Positions 53,093-64,000 of a DNA stretch of 64,000 bases are shown one piece after another. How positions within the stretch are numbered: the first letter of the stretch is position 1; every line of letters starts with the position of its first letter. Under the pieces are notes generated by a model. That model was not told where the DNA came from and made no database searches. It saw only the letters and a program-made list of their open reading frames with translations. The position numbers were made by a program, and so were the translations under genes. This DNA is from an uncultured beta proteobacterium (lineage in GTDB: Bacteria > Pseudomonadota > Gammaproteobacteria > Burkholderiales > Burkholderiaceae_C): assembly GCA_903876715.1 (NCBI GenBank), contig CAIRBF010000289.1:25720-89719 (forward strand), given 5' to 3'.

Positions 53093-53919
53093 TCACTGGT
53101 GCAGCCCGCGCTCGTCGGGCTCATCGGTGGATGTGGCGATGACGCTGACCGGCGCGCCCTTTGCCTTGCGGTAGCCGTACACGACGTAGCCCGACACACC
53201 GTAGGCGCAAAACAGCAGGAACAGCGCGATCGGCGGGTGCATGCTGACCGCGGCGATCCCCAGCGCCACGGCGACGATCACTGCAAACGGCACAGTACGG
53301 CGGCCGCCCACCACCTTGAAACTGTAGTAAGGCAGATTGGTGACCATCGTCAGACCAGCGAACAAGGTCACGCCCAGCGCCGTCCAGGCCAACCAGTCCA
53401 GCTTGTGGGCGTTACGGTAGCCCGCGTCCTCCATCACGAAGATCAGACCAACGACGAGCGCTGCCGCCGCCGGACTGGGCAAGCCCTGGAAGAATCGCTT
53501 GTCGACCACCCCGATGTTGGTGTTGAAGCGGGCCAGGCGCAGCGCAGCGCCGGCGCAGTAGACGAAGGCTGCGACCCAGCCGATCTTGCCCAGCCCCTTG
53601 AGCGCCCACTCGTAGACGATCAGCGCCGGTGCGAGCCCGAAGCTAACCATGTCGCAAAGGCTGTCCATCTGCTCGCCGAACGCGCTCTGCGTGTTCGTCA
53701 TGCGGGCAATGCGGCCGTCCAGCCCATCAAGGACAGCCGCACAGAAGATGCCGATGGCCGCCGCCTCGAAGCGCGAATTCATCGCCATCACGATGGCATA
53801 GAACCCAGCGAACAGCGCCGCAAGTGTGACCGCATTGGGCAGGACATAGATGCCCTTGCGCCGCGGCCTCGGGGCCTCGGCACCACCCTCTTCGGTCGGT
53901 TCCGGCGCGCCGTTGCGCA

Positions 53920-53920
<1 letters not shown>
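53093..53920 (-). CDS. pssA: CDP-diacylglycerol-serine O-phosphatidyltransferase
   Basis: A 275-aa integral membrane enzyme that makes phosphatidylserine, the precursor of phosphatidylethanolamine. The CDP-alcohol phosphatidyltransferase motif DGLDGRIARMTN-x-x-SAFGEQMDSLCD is complete, and several membrane helices follow. Its ATG overlaps the ilvC stop (TGATG). The partner gene psd (decarboxylase), often next to it in relatives, is not here. Confidence 0.95.
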
Positions 53921-55451
<1,531 letters not shown>

Positions 55452-55614
55452 GGGCTTCGTCCTTCGCACCCTCCGATCGGTCCGCGGGTGAGCGGGCCGT
55501 CCTCGGCAGCGACCTTCGATGTGGGGAAGAGTGGATGAAAGGTCTGTGGGAGGCGGCCGGAGGTCTGCGAGCAGGACGCGATGACGCCCCGCCACAACCG
55601 CCAGCCGCACCTCG

Positions 55615-57387
55615 TCACAGGTCTTCGGAGCCGAGCAGCATCTCCGTGATGCCCTTGCCCGCCTGCACCATGGGCCAGACGTTCTCGGTGGGGTCGGTGC
55701 GGACGTCAAGGAATACGGTGCGGTTCTTCAAGCGGATCGCCTCTTTCAACGCCGGTTCGACGTCCGCCGGCCGCTCGATCTTCAAGCCGATGTGACCATA
55801 AGCCTCAGCGAGTTTCACGAAGTCCGGCAGAGCATCCATGTAGCTGTGCGAGTACCGACCGCCGTAGTCGAGTTGCTGCCACTGCCGCACCATGCCAAGG
55901 TAGCGGTTGTTCAGGGCGATGACCTTGACCGGCGTGTTGTATTGCAGACAGGTCGACAGTTCCTGCAGGCACATCTGGATCGAGCCCTCGCCCGTGATGC
56001 AGAAGACGTCAGCATCGGGCTTGGCCAGCTTGATGCCCATCGCGTAGGGCAGTCCCACGCCCATGGTCCCAAGCCCACCAGAGTTGATCCAACGGCGCGG
56101 CTCGTCGAAGCCGTAGTACTGCGCCGCCCACATCTGGTGCTGGCCGACATCGGAAGTGACATAGGCATCCGTGCCGCGGGTCAAGCGGTGCAGTGTTTGC
56201 ACCACCATCTGCGGCTTGATGACCTCACTGCTGTCGCGGAAGTTCAAGCACTGGCGACCACGCCACACATCGACCTGCGCCCACCAAGCCTGCAGCGCCG
56301 CCGGGTCAGGGCGCGTGGTGGCCTCGCGGATCTGGGCGATCAGATCCTGCAGCACGTCCTTGACGTCGCCAACGATGGGAATGTCAACCTTGACCCGCTT
56401 GGAAATCGACGAGGGGTCGATGTCGATATGGATGATCTTGCGCTCAACGGATGCAAAGTGCTTCGGATTGCCGATCACCCGGTCGTCGAACCGCGCACCG
56501 ACAGCCAGCAGCACATCGCAGTGCTGCATGGTCATGTTGGCCTCATAGGTCCCGTGCATGCCGAGCATGCCCAGGAATCTCGGGTCGGAGGCCGGGATCG
56601 CGCCCAGGCCCATGAGCGTGTTCGTGCACGGGAAGCCGAGCATGTCCACCAGCGCGCGCAGCTCGGCGCTTGCCTCGCCGAGGATGACTCCACCGCCGGT
56701 ATAGATGTAGGGCCTGCGGGCCGACAGCAGCAACTGCACCGCCTTGCGGATCTGGCCCGCATGGCCCTTGCGCACCGGGTTGTACGACCGCATCGAGACG
56801 GTCTCGGGGTAGTGGAATGGCGCGGTCTTCAGCGATACATCCTTCGGGACATCGACGACCACGGGCCCCGGCCGTCCGCTGCGCGCCAGGTGGAAAGCCT
56901 TCTTCATCGTCTGCGCGAGCTCACGCACGTCCTTGACCAGGAAGTTGTGCTTGACGATGGGGCGGGTAATACCGACCGTGTCGCATTCCTGGAACGCATC
57001 CAGCCCGATCGCTGCCGTCGGCACCTGACCGGTGATGATGACCATCGGGATCGAATCCATGTAAGCGGTGGCGATGCCGGTGACAGCATTCGTCACGCCC
57101 GGGCCCGAGGTGACGAGCGCCACGCCCACGTCGCCGGTGGCGCGTGCATAGCCATCGGCGGCGTGCACGGCGGCCTGCTCGTGACGCACGAGGACGTGCT
57201 CGATCGTGTCCTGCTTGTACAAGGCGTCGTAGATGTACAAGACCGCACCACCAGGGTAGCCCCAGAGGTACTTGACGCCCTCGGCCTGCAGGCAGAGAAC
57301 GAGTATTTCCGACCCGTTCGGGTCATCGCAGGGGGAGCTTGCTTGTGCCGATGCGGCACGCTTGACTTCCGCGGCAGACATGTCCAT
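55615..57387 (-). CDS. ilvB: Acetolactate synthase large subunit
   Basis: A 590-aa ThDP/FAD enzyme for the first common step of branched-chain amino acid synthesis. The ThDP-activating glutamate is in [19 protein letters not shown], and the ThDP-Mg motif is [29 protein letters not shown] at 57387 has AGAGG about seven bases upstream; a second ATG follows two codons later. There is a 163-base gap before ilvH. Confidence 0.97.
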   Translation of the reverse strand: MDMSAAEVKRAASAQASSPCDDPNGSEILVLCLQAEGVKYLWGYPGGAVLYIYDALYKQDTIEHVLVRHEQAAVHAADGYARATGDVGVALVTSGPGVTNAVTGIATAYMDSIPMVIITGQVPTAAIGLDAFQECDTVGITRPIVKHNFLVKDVRELAQTMKKAFHLARSGRPGPVVVDVPKDVSLKTAPFHYPETVSMRSYNPVRKGHAGQIRKAVQLLLSARRPYIYTGGGVILGEASAELRALVDMLGFPCTNTLMGLGAIPASDPRFLGMLGMHGTYEANMTMQHCDVLLAVGARFDDRVIGNPKHFASVERKIIHIDIDPSSISKRVKVDIPIVGDVKDVLQDLIAQIREATTRPDPAALQAWWAQVDVWRGRQCLNFRDSSEVIKPQMVVQTLHRLTRGTDAYVTSDVGQHQMWAAQYYGFDEPRRWINSGGLGTMGVGLPYAMGIKLAKPDADVFCITGEGSIQMCLQELSTCLQYNTPVKVIALNNRYLGMVRQWQQLDYGGRYSHSYMDALPDFVKLAEAYGHIGLKIERPADVEPALKEAIRLKNRTVFLDVRTDPTENVWPMVQAGKGITEMLLGSEDL

Positions 57388-57688
57388 GGGAGAACCTCTG
57401 TGAATTTCTCTGACGAAAAACCATCGGTGCACCTCGGTCGCACCCTTGTGAGGCGGCTTCGGTGCCTGCGCGATCAAAAGTTCCGCGGCTCCCTGTCGGG
57501 TCCGCGGCTCGAGACCGGATTCGCTTTGGGCGAAAAGAGCAGATTATGTCACCCTCCTCGAGCACGGGCTCTGTAGTCGCTCGAAGACGGGCCGCGGCGC
57601 TCCGGTGGGATACTTCATCCCCGGCGTTGACGGGGCAGCCGAATGGGCCCTCCGGCCTGCTGGCCGAACGCTCACCCCATCTGTCTCG
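57388..57688. other. Divergent region between ilvB and the RDD gene
   Basis: About 300 bases holding the ilvB leader and both promoters. Apart from the -10 described separately, I see no leader peptide with runs of Ile, Val or Leu codons and no obvious terminator on the ilvB side, so attenuation is not supported here. Confidence 0.5.
57543..57548 (-). promoter_or_regulatory. Candidate -10 element of ilvB
   Basis: On the minus strand TGA-CATAAT, an extended -10 form (TGN before the hexamer), about 155 bases before the ilvB ATG. The 13-base context AGCAGATTATGTC (plus strand) is identical to that of tRNA-Leu(TAA). No convincing -35. Confidence 0.35.
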
Positions 57689-58240
57689 ATGCCTGTCGCT
57701 ATTCCACCGGCCGTGCCGAGCTCTTCGTGGCAACCAGCCAACTTGCGAAGGCGCCTGCTGAGCTTCGTCTACGAGGGCGTGCTCATATTCGGCGTGGTGA
57801 TGGTCGCCGGCTTCCTGTACGGAACGCTGACGGCCCAGCGCCACGCCTTGCAGGGCATGCATGGCCTGCAAGCCTTCGTCTTCCTGGTGCTGGGCATTTA
57901 CTTCGTGGGCTTCTGGACGCGCGTGGGGCAGACGCTGCCGATGCGCACATGGCATATCCGACTCGTTGATCGCGCCGGCAGGCGACCCGGCGTGGCGCGC
58001 GCCAGCGTCCGCTACCTGTTGTGCTGGCTCTGGTTCCTGCCTGCGCTGGGGGCCGTGCGCTTGTTCGAGATCAGCGGCGGCGGGCGCATCTCACTGGCGC
58101 TCTTGACAGGCATGATGCTTTACGCCCTTCTAGCCTTTTTTTCACGTGACCGTCAGTTCCTTCATGATCGTCTGTGCGGAACTCGCTTGGTGGATGTTCG
58201 ACAGACGCCGAAGGCCGGCGTCGACACTCCGGGAGCTTGA
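57689..58240 (+). CDS. RDD family membrane protein
   Basis: A 183-aa integral membrane protein with about three hydrophobic segments. The RDD-family features are RRRLLSFVYEGVLIFGVVMVAGF, FVGFWTRVGQTLPMRTWHIRLVDRAGRRPG and the C-terminal FFSRDRQFLHDRLCGTRLVDV. Function not known. ATG at 57689 is used. It runs into the LOG-family gene. Confidence 0.85.
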   Translation: MPVAIPPAVPSSSWQPANLRRRLLSFVYEGVLIFGVVMVAGFLYGTLTAQRHALQGMHGLQAFVFLVLGIYFVGFWTRVGQTLPMRTWHIRLVDRAGRRPGVARASVRYLLCWLWFLPALGAVRLFEISGGGRISLALLTGMMLYALLAFFSRDRQFLHDRLCGTRLVDVRQTPKAGVDTPGA

Positions 58241-58242
58241 AC

Positions 58243-58833
58243 TTGAGTCAGGACGTCTTTTCAGTGTGCGTCTACTGCGGCTCGCGCACCGGGCTGGATC
58301 CAGCCCAAGCCAAGGCAGCGCGCGAAGTCGGCGAGGAGATCGGGCGGCGCGGCTGGCAGCTCGTGTACGGCGGCGGCAAGGCGGGGCTGATGGGTGTGGT
58401 CGCCGATGCGGTACTCGAACACGGCGGGCGCGTCGTCGGCGTGATCCCGCGCATCCTGATGGAGCGCGAGGTAGGCCACCGCGGGCTGAACGAATTGCAC
58501 GTGGTGGAGACGATGCACCAACGCAAGCAGATGATGGCCGAGCGCGCGCGCGCGTTTCTTGCCCTGCCGGGTGGCATCGGTACGCTGGAAGAATTGTTCG
58601 AGGTCTGGACTTGGCGCCAGATCGGCTACCACGATCAACCCGTGGGCGTGCTGAATGTCGGTGGCTACTACGACGCGCTGCTGGCCTTTTTGCAACACGC
58701 GGTGGACTCAGGCTTCCTCGCGGCAACTCAGTTGCAGACGCTGGATATCGACCACCGCCCGCAAGACCTGCTCCACACGCTGCATCGCCGGGCCGCCGGG
58801 GCCGCCGGCCCAGACGATTACGCTCGGATCTGA
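58243..58833 (+). CDS. LOG family (TIGR00730) phosphoribohydrolase
   Basis: A 196-aa Rossmann protein. The motif LPGGIGTLEE and the GGGKAGLMG segment are diagnostic of the LOG family, whose members hydrolyse nucleoside 5'-monophosphates, including cytokinin forms. The start is TTG at 58243 with GGGAG seven bases upstream, close to the RDD stop. Substrate in this organism is unknown; it may act in nucleotide salvage. Confidence 0.87.
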   Translation: MSQDVFSVCVYCGSRTGLDPAQAKAAREVGEEIGRRGWQLVYGGGKAGLMGVVADAVLEHGGRVVGVIPRILMEREVGHRGLNELHVVETMHQRKQMMAERARAFLALPGGIGTLEELFEVWTWRQIGYHDQPVGVLNVGGYYDALLAFLQHAVDSGFLAATQLQTLDIDHRPQDLLHTLHRRAAGAAGPDDYARI

Positions 58834-58842
58834 CGTCCGGCC

Positions 58843-59226
<384 letters not shown>

Positions 59227-60912
59227 TCAGGCTCGGAACCTGGAGGTAATGGGGTAGCGCCAGTCACGACCGAAGGCCCGGTGCGTGATGCGGATTCCCA
59301 CGGGCGCCTGACGCCGCTTGTACTCGTTGACCTTCAGCAGGCGTGTCACGCGCTCGACGTCGGCACGCTGGTAGCCGGCAGCCACGATGTCGTCAATGCT
59401 GCGGTCCTGCTCCATGTAGTGCTCGACGATGGCGTCCAGGACCTCGTACGGAGGCAGGCTGTCCTGGTCGGTCTGGTTCGGCCGCAACTCGGCCGAGGGT
59501 GCGCGCGTGATGATGCGCTGAGGGATGACCGGGCCCGTGGAGCCGTCGGCACGCAGCACGGGCTGGTCGTTCTTCCAACGCGCCAGGCGGTAGACCAAGG
59601 TCTTGGCCACGTCCTTGATGACAGCGAAGCCACCGGCCATGTCGCCGTAGAGCGTGCAGTAGCCGGTGGCCATCTCGCTTTTGTTACCGGTGGTCAGCAC
59701 GATCGCGCCGGTCTTGTTCGACAAGGCCATCAACAACGTACCACGCACGCGGGCCTGGATGTTCTCCTCGGTCGCGTCCTCGGCCAGCCCCGCAAACTGC
59801 GGCGCCAGCCCCGCCTGAAATGCCTCGAACATGGGCGCGATCGCGATTTCGTCATAGCGCACGCCCAGACGCATCGCCATGTCGCGCGCATCGATCCAGG
59901 AGATGTCAGCCGTGTAGGGCGAGGGCATCATCACCGCGCGCACCCGCTGCGCGCCCAGCGCATCGACGGCAACGGCCAGCACCAGGGCCGAGTCAATGCC
60001 GCCCGAAAGGCCGAGGAGCACCCCCGGAAAGCCATTCTTGCCGACATAGTCGCGCACGCCCGTGACCAGCGCCTGCCAGGCCTGCGCCTCCGGTTCCGGC
60101 ACAGACGCCAAGGGCCCGGACACGGCCCCGCCGGGCTCGACGTCGACGAGCAGGAGGTGGGACTCGAACATGGGCGCCCGTGCGCCCAGGCGACCATGCG
60201 CATCGACGGCGAACGAGGCGCCGTCAAAGACGACCTCGTCCTGGCCGCCGACGAGGTGTGCGTAAAGCAGCGGCAGGCCGGTAGCGCGCGCGCGCTCGGC
60301 CATGCGCTGTTCGCGCTCGAAGGCCTTGTCGAGGTGGAAGGGCGAGGCATTGAGCACGCACAAGGCCTGAGCGCCGGCCTCACGCGCCAACGCCGCTGGC
60401 TCGTCGAACCAAGCATCCTCGCAGATCAACACACCCAGGCGCATGCCGGCGGCCTCGAACACGAGCGCCTGGGTGCCGGCCTCACGGCCGGACACGAAGT
60501 AGCGCCGCTCGTCGAACACCTGATAGTTCGGCAGCTCGCGCTTGCAGTAGGTGCCGAGCACCCTCCCCTCCCCAAGGACGGAGGCGGCGTTGAAGCGACG
60601 CGGAACCGACAGCGAGCGGGATTGCAGGTCGGGCACGCCGGTCTGCCGCATCGGGTGGCCTACGACCACCCGCAGGCCCGGCAGATCGGCCAGGCCATGC
60701 GCGAGCGAAGAGAGCACACGCTCGCAGGCGTCCATGAAGGCCGGGCGCAGCAGCAGGTCCTCGGGCGGGTAGCCAGTCAGGCACAGCTCGGGCGCCAGCA
60801 GTACGGCAGCCCCTTGCGCGTGCGCACGACGCGCCGCATCGGCCACCAAATGCGCATTACCTTCGAGGTCCCCGACCACCGGATTGACCTGGGCGATCGC
60901 CACCCTCAACAT
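59227..60912 (-). CDS. nadE: Glutamine-dependent NAD+ synthetase
   Basis: A 561-aa two-domain enzyme that amidates nicotinic acid adenine dinucleotide. The N-terminal nitrilase-type glutaminase has Glu42 in LLAPELCLTGYP and the nucleophile cysteine in VLICEDAWF; the C-terminal ATP-pyrophosphatase domain has GLSGGIDSALVLA near residue 302. It precedes glnB, which links NAD synthesis with nitrogen signalling. Confidence 0.96.
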   Translation of the reverse strand: MLRVAIAQVNPVVGDLEGNAHLVADAARRAHAQGAAVLLAPELCLTGYPPEDLLLRPAFMDACERVLSSLAHGLADLPGLRVVVGHPMRQTGVPDLQSRSLSVPRRFNAASVLGEGRVLGTYCKRELPNYQVFDERRYFVSGREAGTQALVFEAAGMRLGVLICEDAWFDEPAALAREAGAQALCVLNASPFHLDKAFEREQRMAERARATGLPLLYAHLVGGQDEVVFDGASFAVDAHGRLGARAPMFESHLLLVDVEPGGAVSGPLASVPEPEAQAWQALVTGVRDYVGKNGFPGVLLGLSGGIDSALVLAVAVDALGAQRVRAVMMPSPYTADISWIDARDMAMRLGVRYDEIAIAPMFEAFQAGLAPQFAGLAEDATEENIQARVRGTLLMALSNKTGAIVLTTGNKSEMATGYCTLYGDMAGGFAVIKDVAKTLVYRLARWKNDQPVLRADGSTGPVIPQRIITRAPSAELRPNQTDQDSLPPYEVLDAIVEHYMEQDRSIDDIVAAGYQRADVERVTRLLKVNEYKRRQAPVGIRITHRAFGRDWRYPITSRFRA

Positions 60913-60995
60913 CCCGATTCCTCCAGGGCCTGCCAGCCCATCAGGATCTGAGCCCCGACCGCCACGGCGGCCGCGTCATCGCGTCAGAATCCACT

Positions 60996-62165
60996 GTGGA
61001 CGATTATCACCTTCGGGTCGACGAAGACCCCGATGCCATCGATGGAGCTGCCTGGGACCAGCTGCTCGCTGGACAGCCGCACCCCACGCCTTTTCTTTGC
61101 CATGCCTACCTGGCTGCCCTGCACCGCTCAGGCAGCGCGGTGCCGGGCACTGGCTGGACACCGCGGCGGCTGACCCTGTGGCGCGACGGCATGCTGCAAG
61201 CAGGTGCCGCGCTGTACCTGAAGACCCATTCCTGGGGCGAGTACGTCTTCGACTGGGCCTGGGCAGACGCGTACCGCCGCCACGGACTGTCCTATTACCC
61301 GAAGCTGCTCGGCGCCGTGCCCTTCACGCCCGTACCGGGAACACGGCTGCTGGCACGCGACGCCAGTTCCCGACAAGCACTGGCGAGCGCCGTGCGTGCA
61401 TTCGCGCAGGAGGCGTCGTCTTCGTCAGCGCATCTGCTCTTCATCGACGATGCAGACCTGCAGGTCCTGCGCACCCAGGGATGGTTGCTGCGCGAAGGCG
61501 TGCAGTTCCACTGGCAGCGCGACAACACGCAGCCCTGTGCGAGCTTCGACGAGTTCATTGGCCGCCTTCAGCGCCACAAACGCAAGAACATCCTGCAAGA
61601 GCGGCGCCGCGTGGCCGAGGCCGGCATCACCTTCACAGCCCACGAGGGCAGCGCCATCGAGGCGCCGCTGTGGGACTTCTTCCACCACTGCTACACCCGA
61701 ACCTACGCCGAACACCGATCCGCCCCCTACCTCACACGCGCTTTCTTCGCCGAGGTGGCGCACACCATGCCCGGGCACTGGCTGATGTTCGTCGCCCGGC
61801 GTGACGGAGCGCCGGTGGCGTCTTCTCTGATCGCCATCGACCCGCAGCGCCGCGTGGCCTTCGGGCGCTATTGGGGCTGCATCGAGCACGTACCCTGCCT
61901 GCACTTCGAGGCCTGCTACTACCAGCCGTTGGCCTGGTGCCTCGAACGCGGGTGGGAGCGCTTCGAGGGCGGAGCGCAGGGCGAACACAAGATGGCGCGC
62001 GGACTGCTGCCGGTGCGCACCTGGTCAGCCCACTGGCTGGCCGACGAACGCTTTGCGGGCGCGGTGGCGGACTTCCTGGAACGCGAAGGCGGCGCGGTCG
62101 ACGCCTACATCGACGAACTGGGTGAGCGCAACCCCTTCAGGCGCGGTGCTTGGCCTGCCAGTTGA
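60996..62165 (+). CDS. GNAT/FemAB-like acyltransferase (DUF482)
   Basis: A 389-aa protein of the DUF482 type (peptidoglycan biosynthesis/recognition, GNAT fold). [32 protein letters not shown] and [15 protein letters not shown] are family-like. Catalytic role not established. The start is GTG at 60996. Its 3' end overlaps the ppa 3' end by 29 bases, converging. Confidence 0.82.
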   Translation: MDDYHLRVDEDPDAIDGAAWDQLLAGQPHPTPFLCHAYLAALHRSGSAVPGTGWTPRRLTLWRDGMLQAGAALYLKTHSWGEYVFDWAWADAYRRHGLSYYPKLLGAVPFTPVPGTRLLARDASSRQALASAVRAFAQEASSSSAHLLFIDDADLQVLRTQGWLLREGVQFHWQRDNTQPCASFDEFIGRLQRHKRKNILQERRRVAEAGITFTAHEGSAIEAPLWDFFHHCYTRTYAEHRSAPYLTRAFFAEVAHTMPGHWLMFVARRDGAPVASSLIAIDPQRRVAFGRYWGCIEHVPCLHFEACYYQPLAWCLERGWERFEGGAQGEHKMARGLLPVRTWSAHWLADERFAGAVADFLEREGGAVDAYIDELGERNPFRRGAWPAS

Positions 62166-62676
62166 CCATGCCGACGCTGACCTCGGTACGAGCGCTGTCG
62201 GGACCCTCCCAGCCAAGAACCTGGACCCATTTACCCGCCTCCAGGTCCTTGTAGTGCTCGAAGAAATGCTGGATGGTCCTGAGCCGCATCGGGTTCAGGT
62301 CTTCCGGCCTCTTCCACTGGGTGTAGATCGACAGGATCTTGTCCGTCGGCACCGCCAGCAGCTTGTTGTCGCCGCCGGCCTCGTCGTTCATCTTCAGTAC
62401 ACCCAGCGGCCGGCAGGTCACCACCACCCCCGGTATCAGAGGCACCGGGGTGATGACGAGCACATCCACCGGGTCGCCATCGTCGGCCAGCGTCTGCGGG
62501 ATGTAGCCGTAGTTGCACGGGTAGTGCATCGATGTGGCCATGAATCGATCGACGAACAGGGCGCCGGTCTCCTCATCCACTTCGTACTTGATCGGATCGG
62601 CGTTCATCGGGATCTCGATGATCACGTTGAACTCGTCGGGTGCCTTGGGGCCGGGGGAAACGTTGTGCAGGCTCAT
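62137..62676 (-). CDS. ppa: Inorganic pyrophosphatase
   Basis: A 179-aa cytoplasmic family I pyrophosphatase. [28 protein letters not shown] and [10 protein letters not shown] carry the metal-binding aspartates. It hydrolyses PPi from biosynthesis. Divergent from the membrane pyrophosphatase gene. Confidence 0.97.
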   Translation of the reverse strand: MSLHNVSPGPKAPDEFNVIIEIPMNADPIKYEVDEETGALFVDRFMATSMHYPCNYGYIPQTLADDGDPVDVLVITPVPLIPGVVVTCRPLGVLKMNDEAGGDNKLLAVPTDKILSIYTQWKRPEDLNPMRLRTIQHFFEHYKDLEAGKWVQVLGWEGPDSARTEVSVGMVNWQAKHRA

Positions 62677-62948
62677 GGATGCGGTGTTCGCTGTAAGGCG
62701 GACCCGTCTAGCGCGCCCGCCAGACGAGCGGGTGCACGGGTTACCTAGGGAGAACCCCGATTCTAGGTCGCCCCCTTGCGATCGGCTGACACTGCCCGGC
62801 GTCAGGCTGCGCGGCCGCAGGAAAACACCGTCACGGCCGGGGTTGTTCTTACCTTAGTATCGGAACGTTCCTCGGTGGGGGATGGCGTCGTGTCGCGGAC
62901 ATGACGTCGGGCACGTTCGAAGACCCCGAAAAAATAGGAGTTCTCCAG

Positions 62949-64000
62949 ATGTCGACATCGATGGCGCTGTACTTGGCGCTGGCTTGCGGCCTCCTGGCCG
63001 TGATCTACGGATTCATCCAGCGCAGTTGGATCCTGCAGCAGGACGCCGGCAACGCGCGCATGCAGGAGATCGCTGGCGCGATCCAGCAGGGCGCGGCAGC
63101 CTACTTGGCGCGGCAGTACAAGACGATCGGCATGGTCGGCGTGGTGCTGTTCGTGCTGATCCTGATCGCACCGGGCCTGGGCGTGAAGACGGCGGCGGGC
63201 TTCCTGCTCGGCGCGGTGCTGTCGGGCGCCTGCGGTTTCATCGGCATGAACATCTCGGTACGCGCCAACGTGCGTACCGCGCAGGCTGCCACCAAGGGCA
63301 TCGGCCCGGCTCTGGATGTCGCCTTCAAGGGCGGCGCCATCACCGGCATGCTGGTGGTGGGCCTGGGCCTGCTGGGCGTGGTGCTGTTTTTCTGGTGGAT
63401 CACCGGTGGTGGCCAGATGCCGCAGGGTGAGACCACGCTGTCGAGCGTGCTCAAGCCCATGCTCGGCGTGGCGTTCGGATCAAGCCTGATTTCGATCTTC
63501 GCGCGCTTGGGCGGCGGCATCTTCACCAAGGGCGCTGACGTCGGCGCCGACCTGGTGGGCAAGGTCGAGGCCGGCATCCCCGAGGACGATCCGCGCAACC
63601 CCGCGGTGATCGCCGACAACGTCGGCGACAACGTGGGCGACTGCGCCGGCATGGCGGCGGATATCTTCGAAAGCTACGAAGTCACCATCGTCGCCGCGAT
63701 GATTCTGGGGATGGCCAGCTTCGGCCACAAGGGCGTCATCTTCCCGTTGCTCGTCCGGGCAGTCGGCGTCGTCGGGTCCATCATCAGCACCTACAGTGTC
63801 AAGGCCGGACCCGAGGCGACGTCGGATTCGGCCCTCGGGACCGTGCATCGGGGGTTCTGGATCGGCTCCCTCATCAGCATTGTCGGGTTCTTCGCGATCG
63901 CGTTCGCGTATCTGCGCTTCGATGCGGCGTATCTGGCCATCAACCCGATGGCGGCGGCAGGATTCCCGGGCGGCGACCCGGCGGCGTTGCCCTTCTGGGC
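62949..64000 (+). CDS. hppA: Membrane-bound proton-translocating pyrophosphatase (partial)
   Basis: The first about 350 codons; the gene continues beyond the window (full length is usually near 680 aa). Multiple membrane helices follow the N-terminus [20 protein letters not shown]; the PPi-binding segment [21 protein letters not shown] and [20 protein letters not shown] is intact. It pumps H+ (possibly Na+) with PPi hydrolysis. ATG at 62949 has AGGAG eight bases upstream. The residue that decides K+ dependence lies outside the window. Confidence 0.93.
   Translation, partial: MSTSMALYLALACGLLAVIYGFIQRSWILQQDAGNARMQEIAGAIQQGAAAYLARQYKTIGMVGVVLFVLILIAPGLGVKTAAGFLLGAVLSGACGFIGMNISVRANVRTAQAATKGIGPALDVAFKGGAITGMLVVGLGLLGVVLFFWWITGGGQMPQGETTLSSVLKPMLGVAFGSSLISIFARLGGGIFTKGADVGADLVGKVEAGIPEDDPRNPAVIADNVGDNVGDCAGMAADIFESYEVTIVAAMILGMASFGHKGVIFPLLVRAVGVVGSIISTYSVKAGPEATSDSALGTVHRGFWIGSLISIVGFFAIAFAYLRFDAAYLAINPMAAAGFPGGDPAALPFW

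Noticed and set aside
57388..57688. A branched-chain amino acid attenuator before ilvB
   Set aside because: No short leader frame with Ile, Val or Leu runs and no terminator-antiterminator pair could be found, unlike at leuA.

Overview
The window is a dense, high-GC chromosomal segment. Gene content and order point to a betaproteobacterium of the order Burkholderiales, probably in the Rubrivivax/Leptothrix/Methylibium neighbourhood; this is inferred from synteny and protein style, not from a search. Markers are the minus-strand train rluB-ndk-rlmN-pilW-rodZ-ispG-hisS-yfgM-bamB-der-hfq-hflX-hflK-hflC-DUF2065-hisZ-purA, the tig-clpP-clpX-lon block, hpnCDE, ilvB-ilvH-ilvC-pssA-leuA and nadE-glnB. 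I see no phage, insertion sequence, CRISPR array, toxin-antitoxin pair or secretion cluster. It is mostly core housekeeping sequence.

Layout. (1) 1-20.5 kb: tRNA-Leu(CAG), then a long minus-strand cluster from rluD and scpB down to a purine-type phosphoribosyltransferase. It covers pseudouridylation, nucleotide pools, tRNA charging, isoprenoid synthesis, envelope assembly (BamB, YfgM), Hfq and the HflKC protease modulator; many neighbours are joined by stop/start overlaps. (2) 20.5-30.6 kb: bamD on plus, then on minus the 2-oxoglutarate dehydrogenase genes sucA-sucB-lpdA followed by zapE, a DUF465 protein and a DinG-type helicase. (3) 31-38.6 kb: a lone periplasmic binding protein, then an acyl-CoA oxidation group (MFS transporter, etfB, etfA, acyl-CoA dehydrogenase, nitronate monooxygenase-like enzyme) with a palindromic operator-like site before etfB. 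(4) 38.6-46 kb: tRNA-Leu(TAA), about 1 kb with no recognised gene, tRNA-Cys, tRNA-Gly, then the proteostasis block lon, clpX, clpP, tig and tRNA-Leu(TAG). (5) 46-50 kb: squalene genes hpnC-hpnD-hpnE and an IclR regulator. (6) 50-57.4 kb: pbpG and the branched-chain amino acid genes leuA, pssA, ilvC, ilvH, ilvB, with a leucine attenuator before leuA. (7) 57.6-64 kb: RDD membrane protein, LOG-family hydrolase, glnB, nadE, a FemAB/GNAT-like protein, cytoplasmic pyrophosphatase and, divergently, a membrane proton-pumping pyrophosphatase cut by the window end.

How it works together. The ilv/leu genes make valine, isoleucine and leucine, with pssA (phospholipid synthesis) inserted among them. The etf/acyl-CoA dehydrogenase group passes electrons from acyl-CoA oxidation to the quinone pool. 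Lon, ClpXP, trigger factor and HflKC make up much of the protein quality-control machinery. The two pyrophosphatases give a soluble and an energy-conserving route for PPi removal.

The hunt found no convincing new system. The best leads are regulatory or architectural: a leuA leader peptide with rare CTA leucine codons and a terminator hairpin; a LiuR-like palindrome before etfB; a sigma-32-like promoter before lon; a triple repeat plus polyglycine tail in RluB; and a 1-kb unexplained stretch between tRNA genes.
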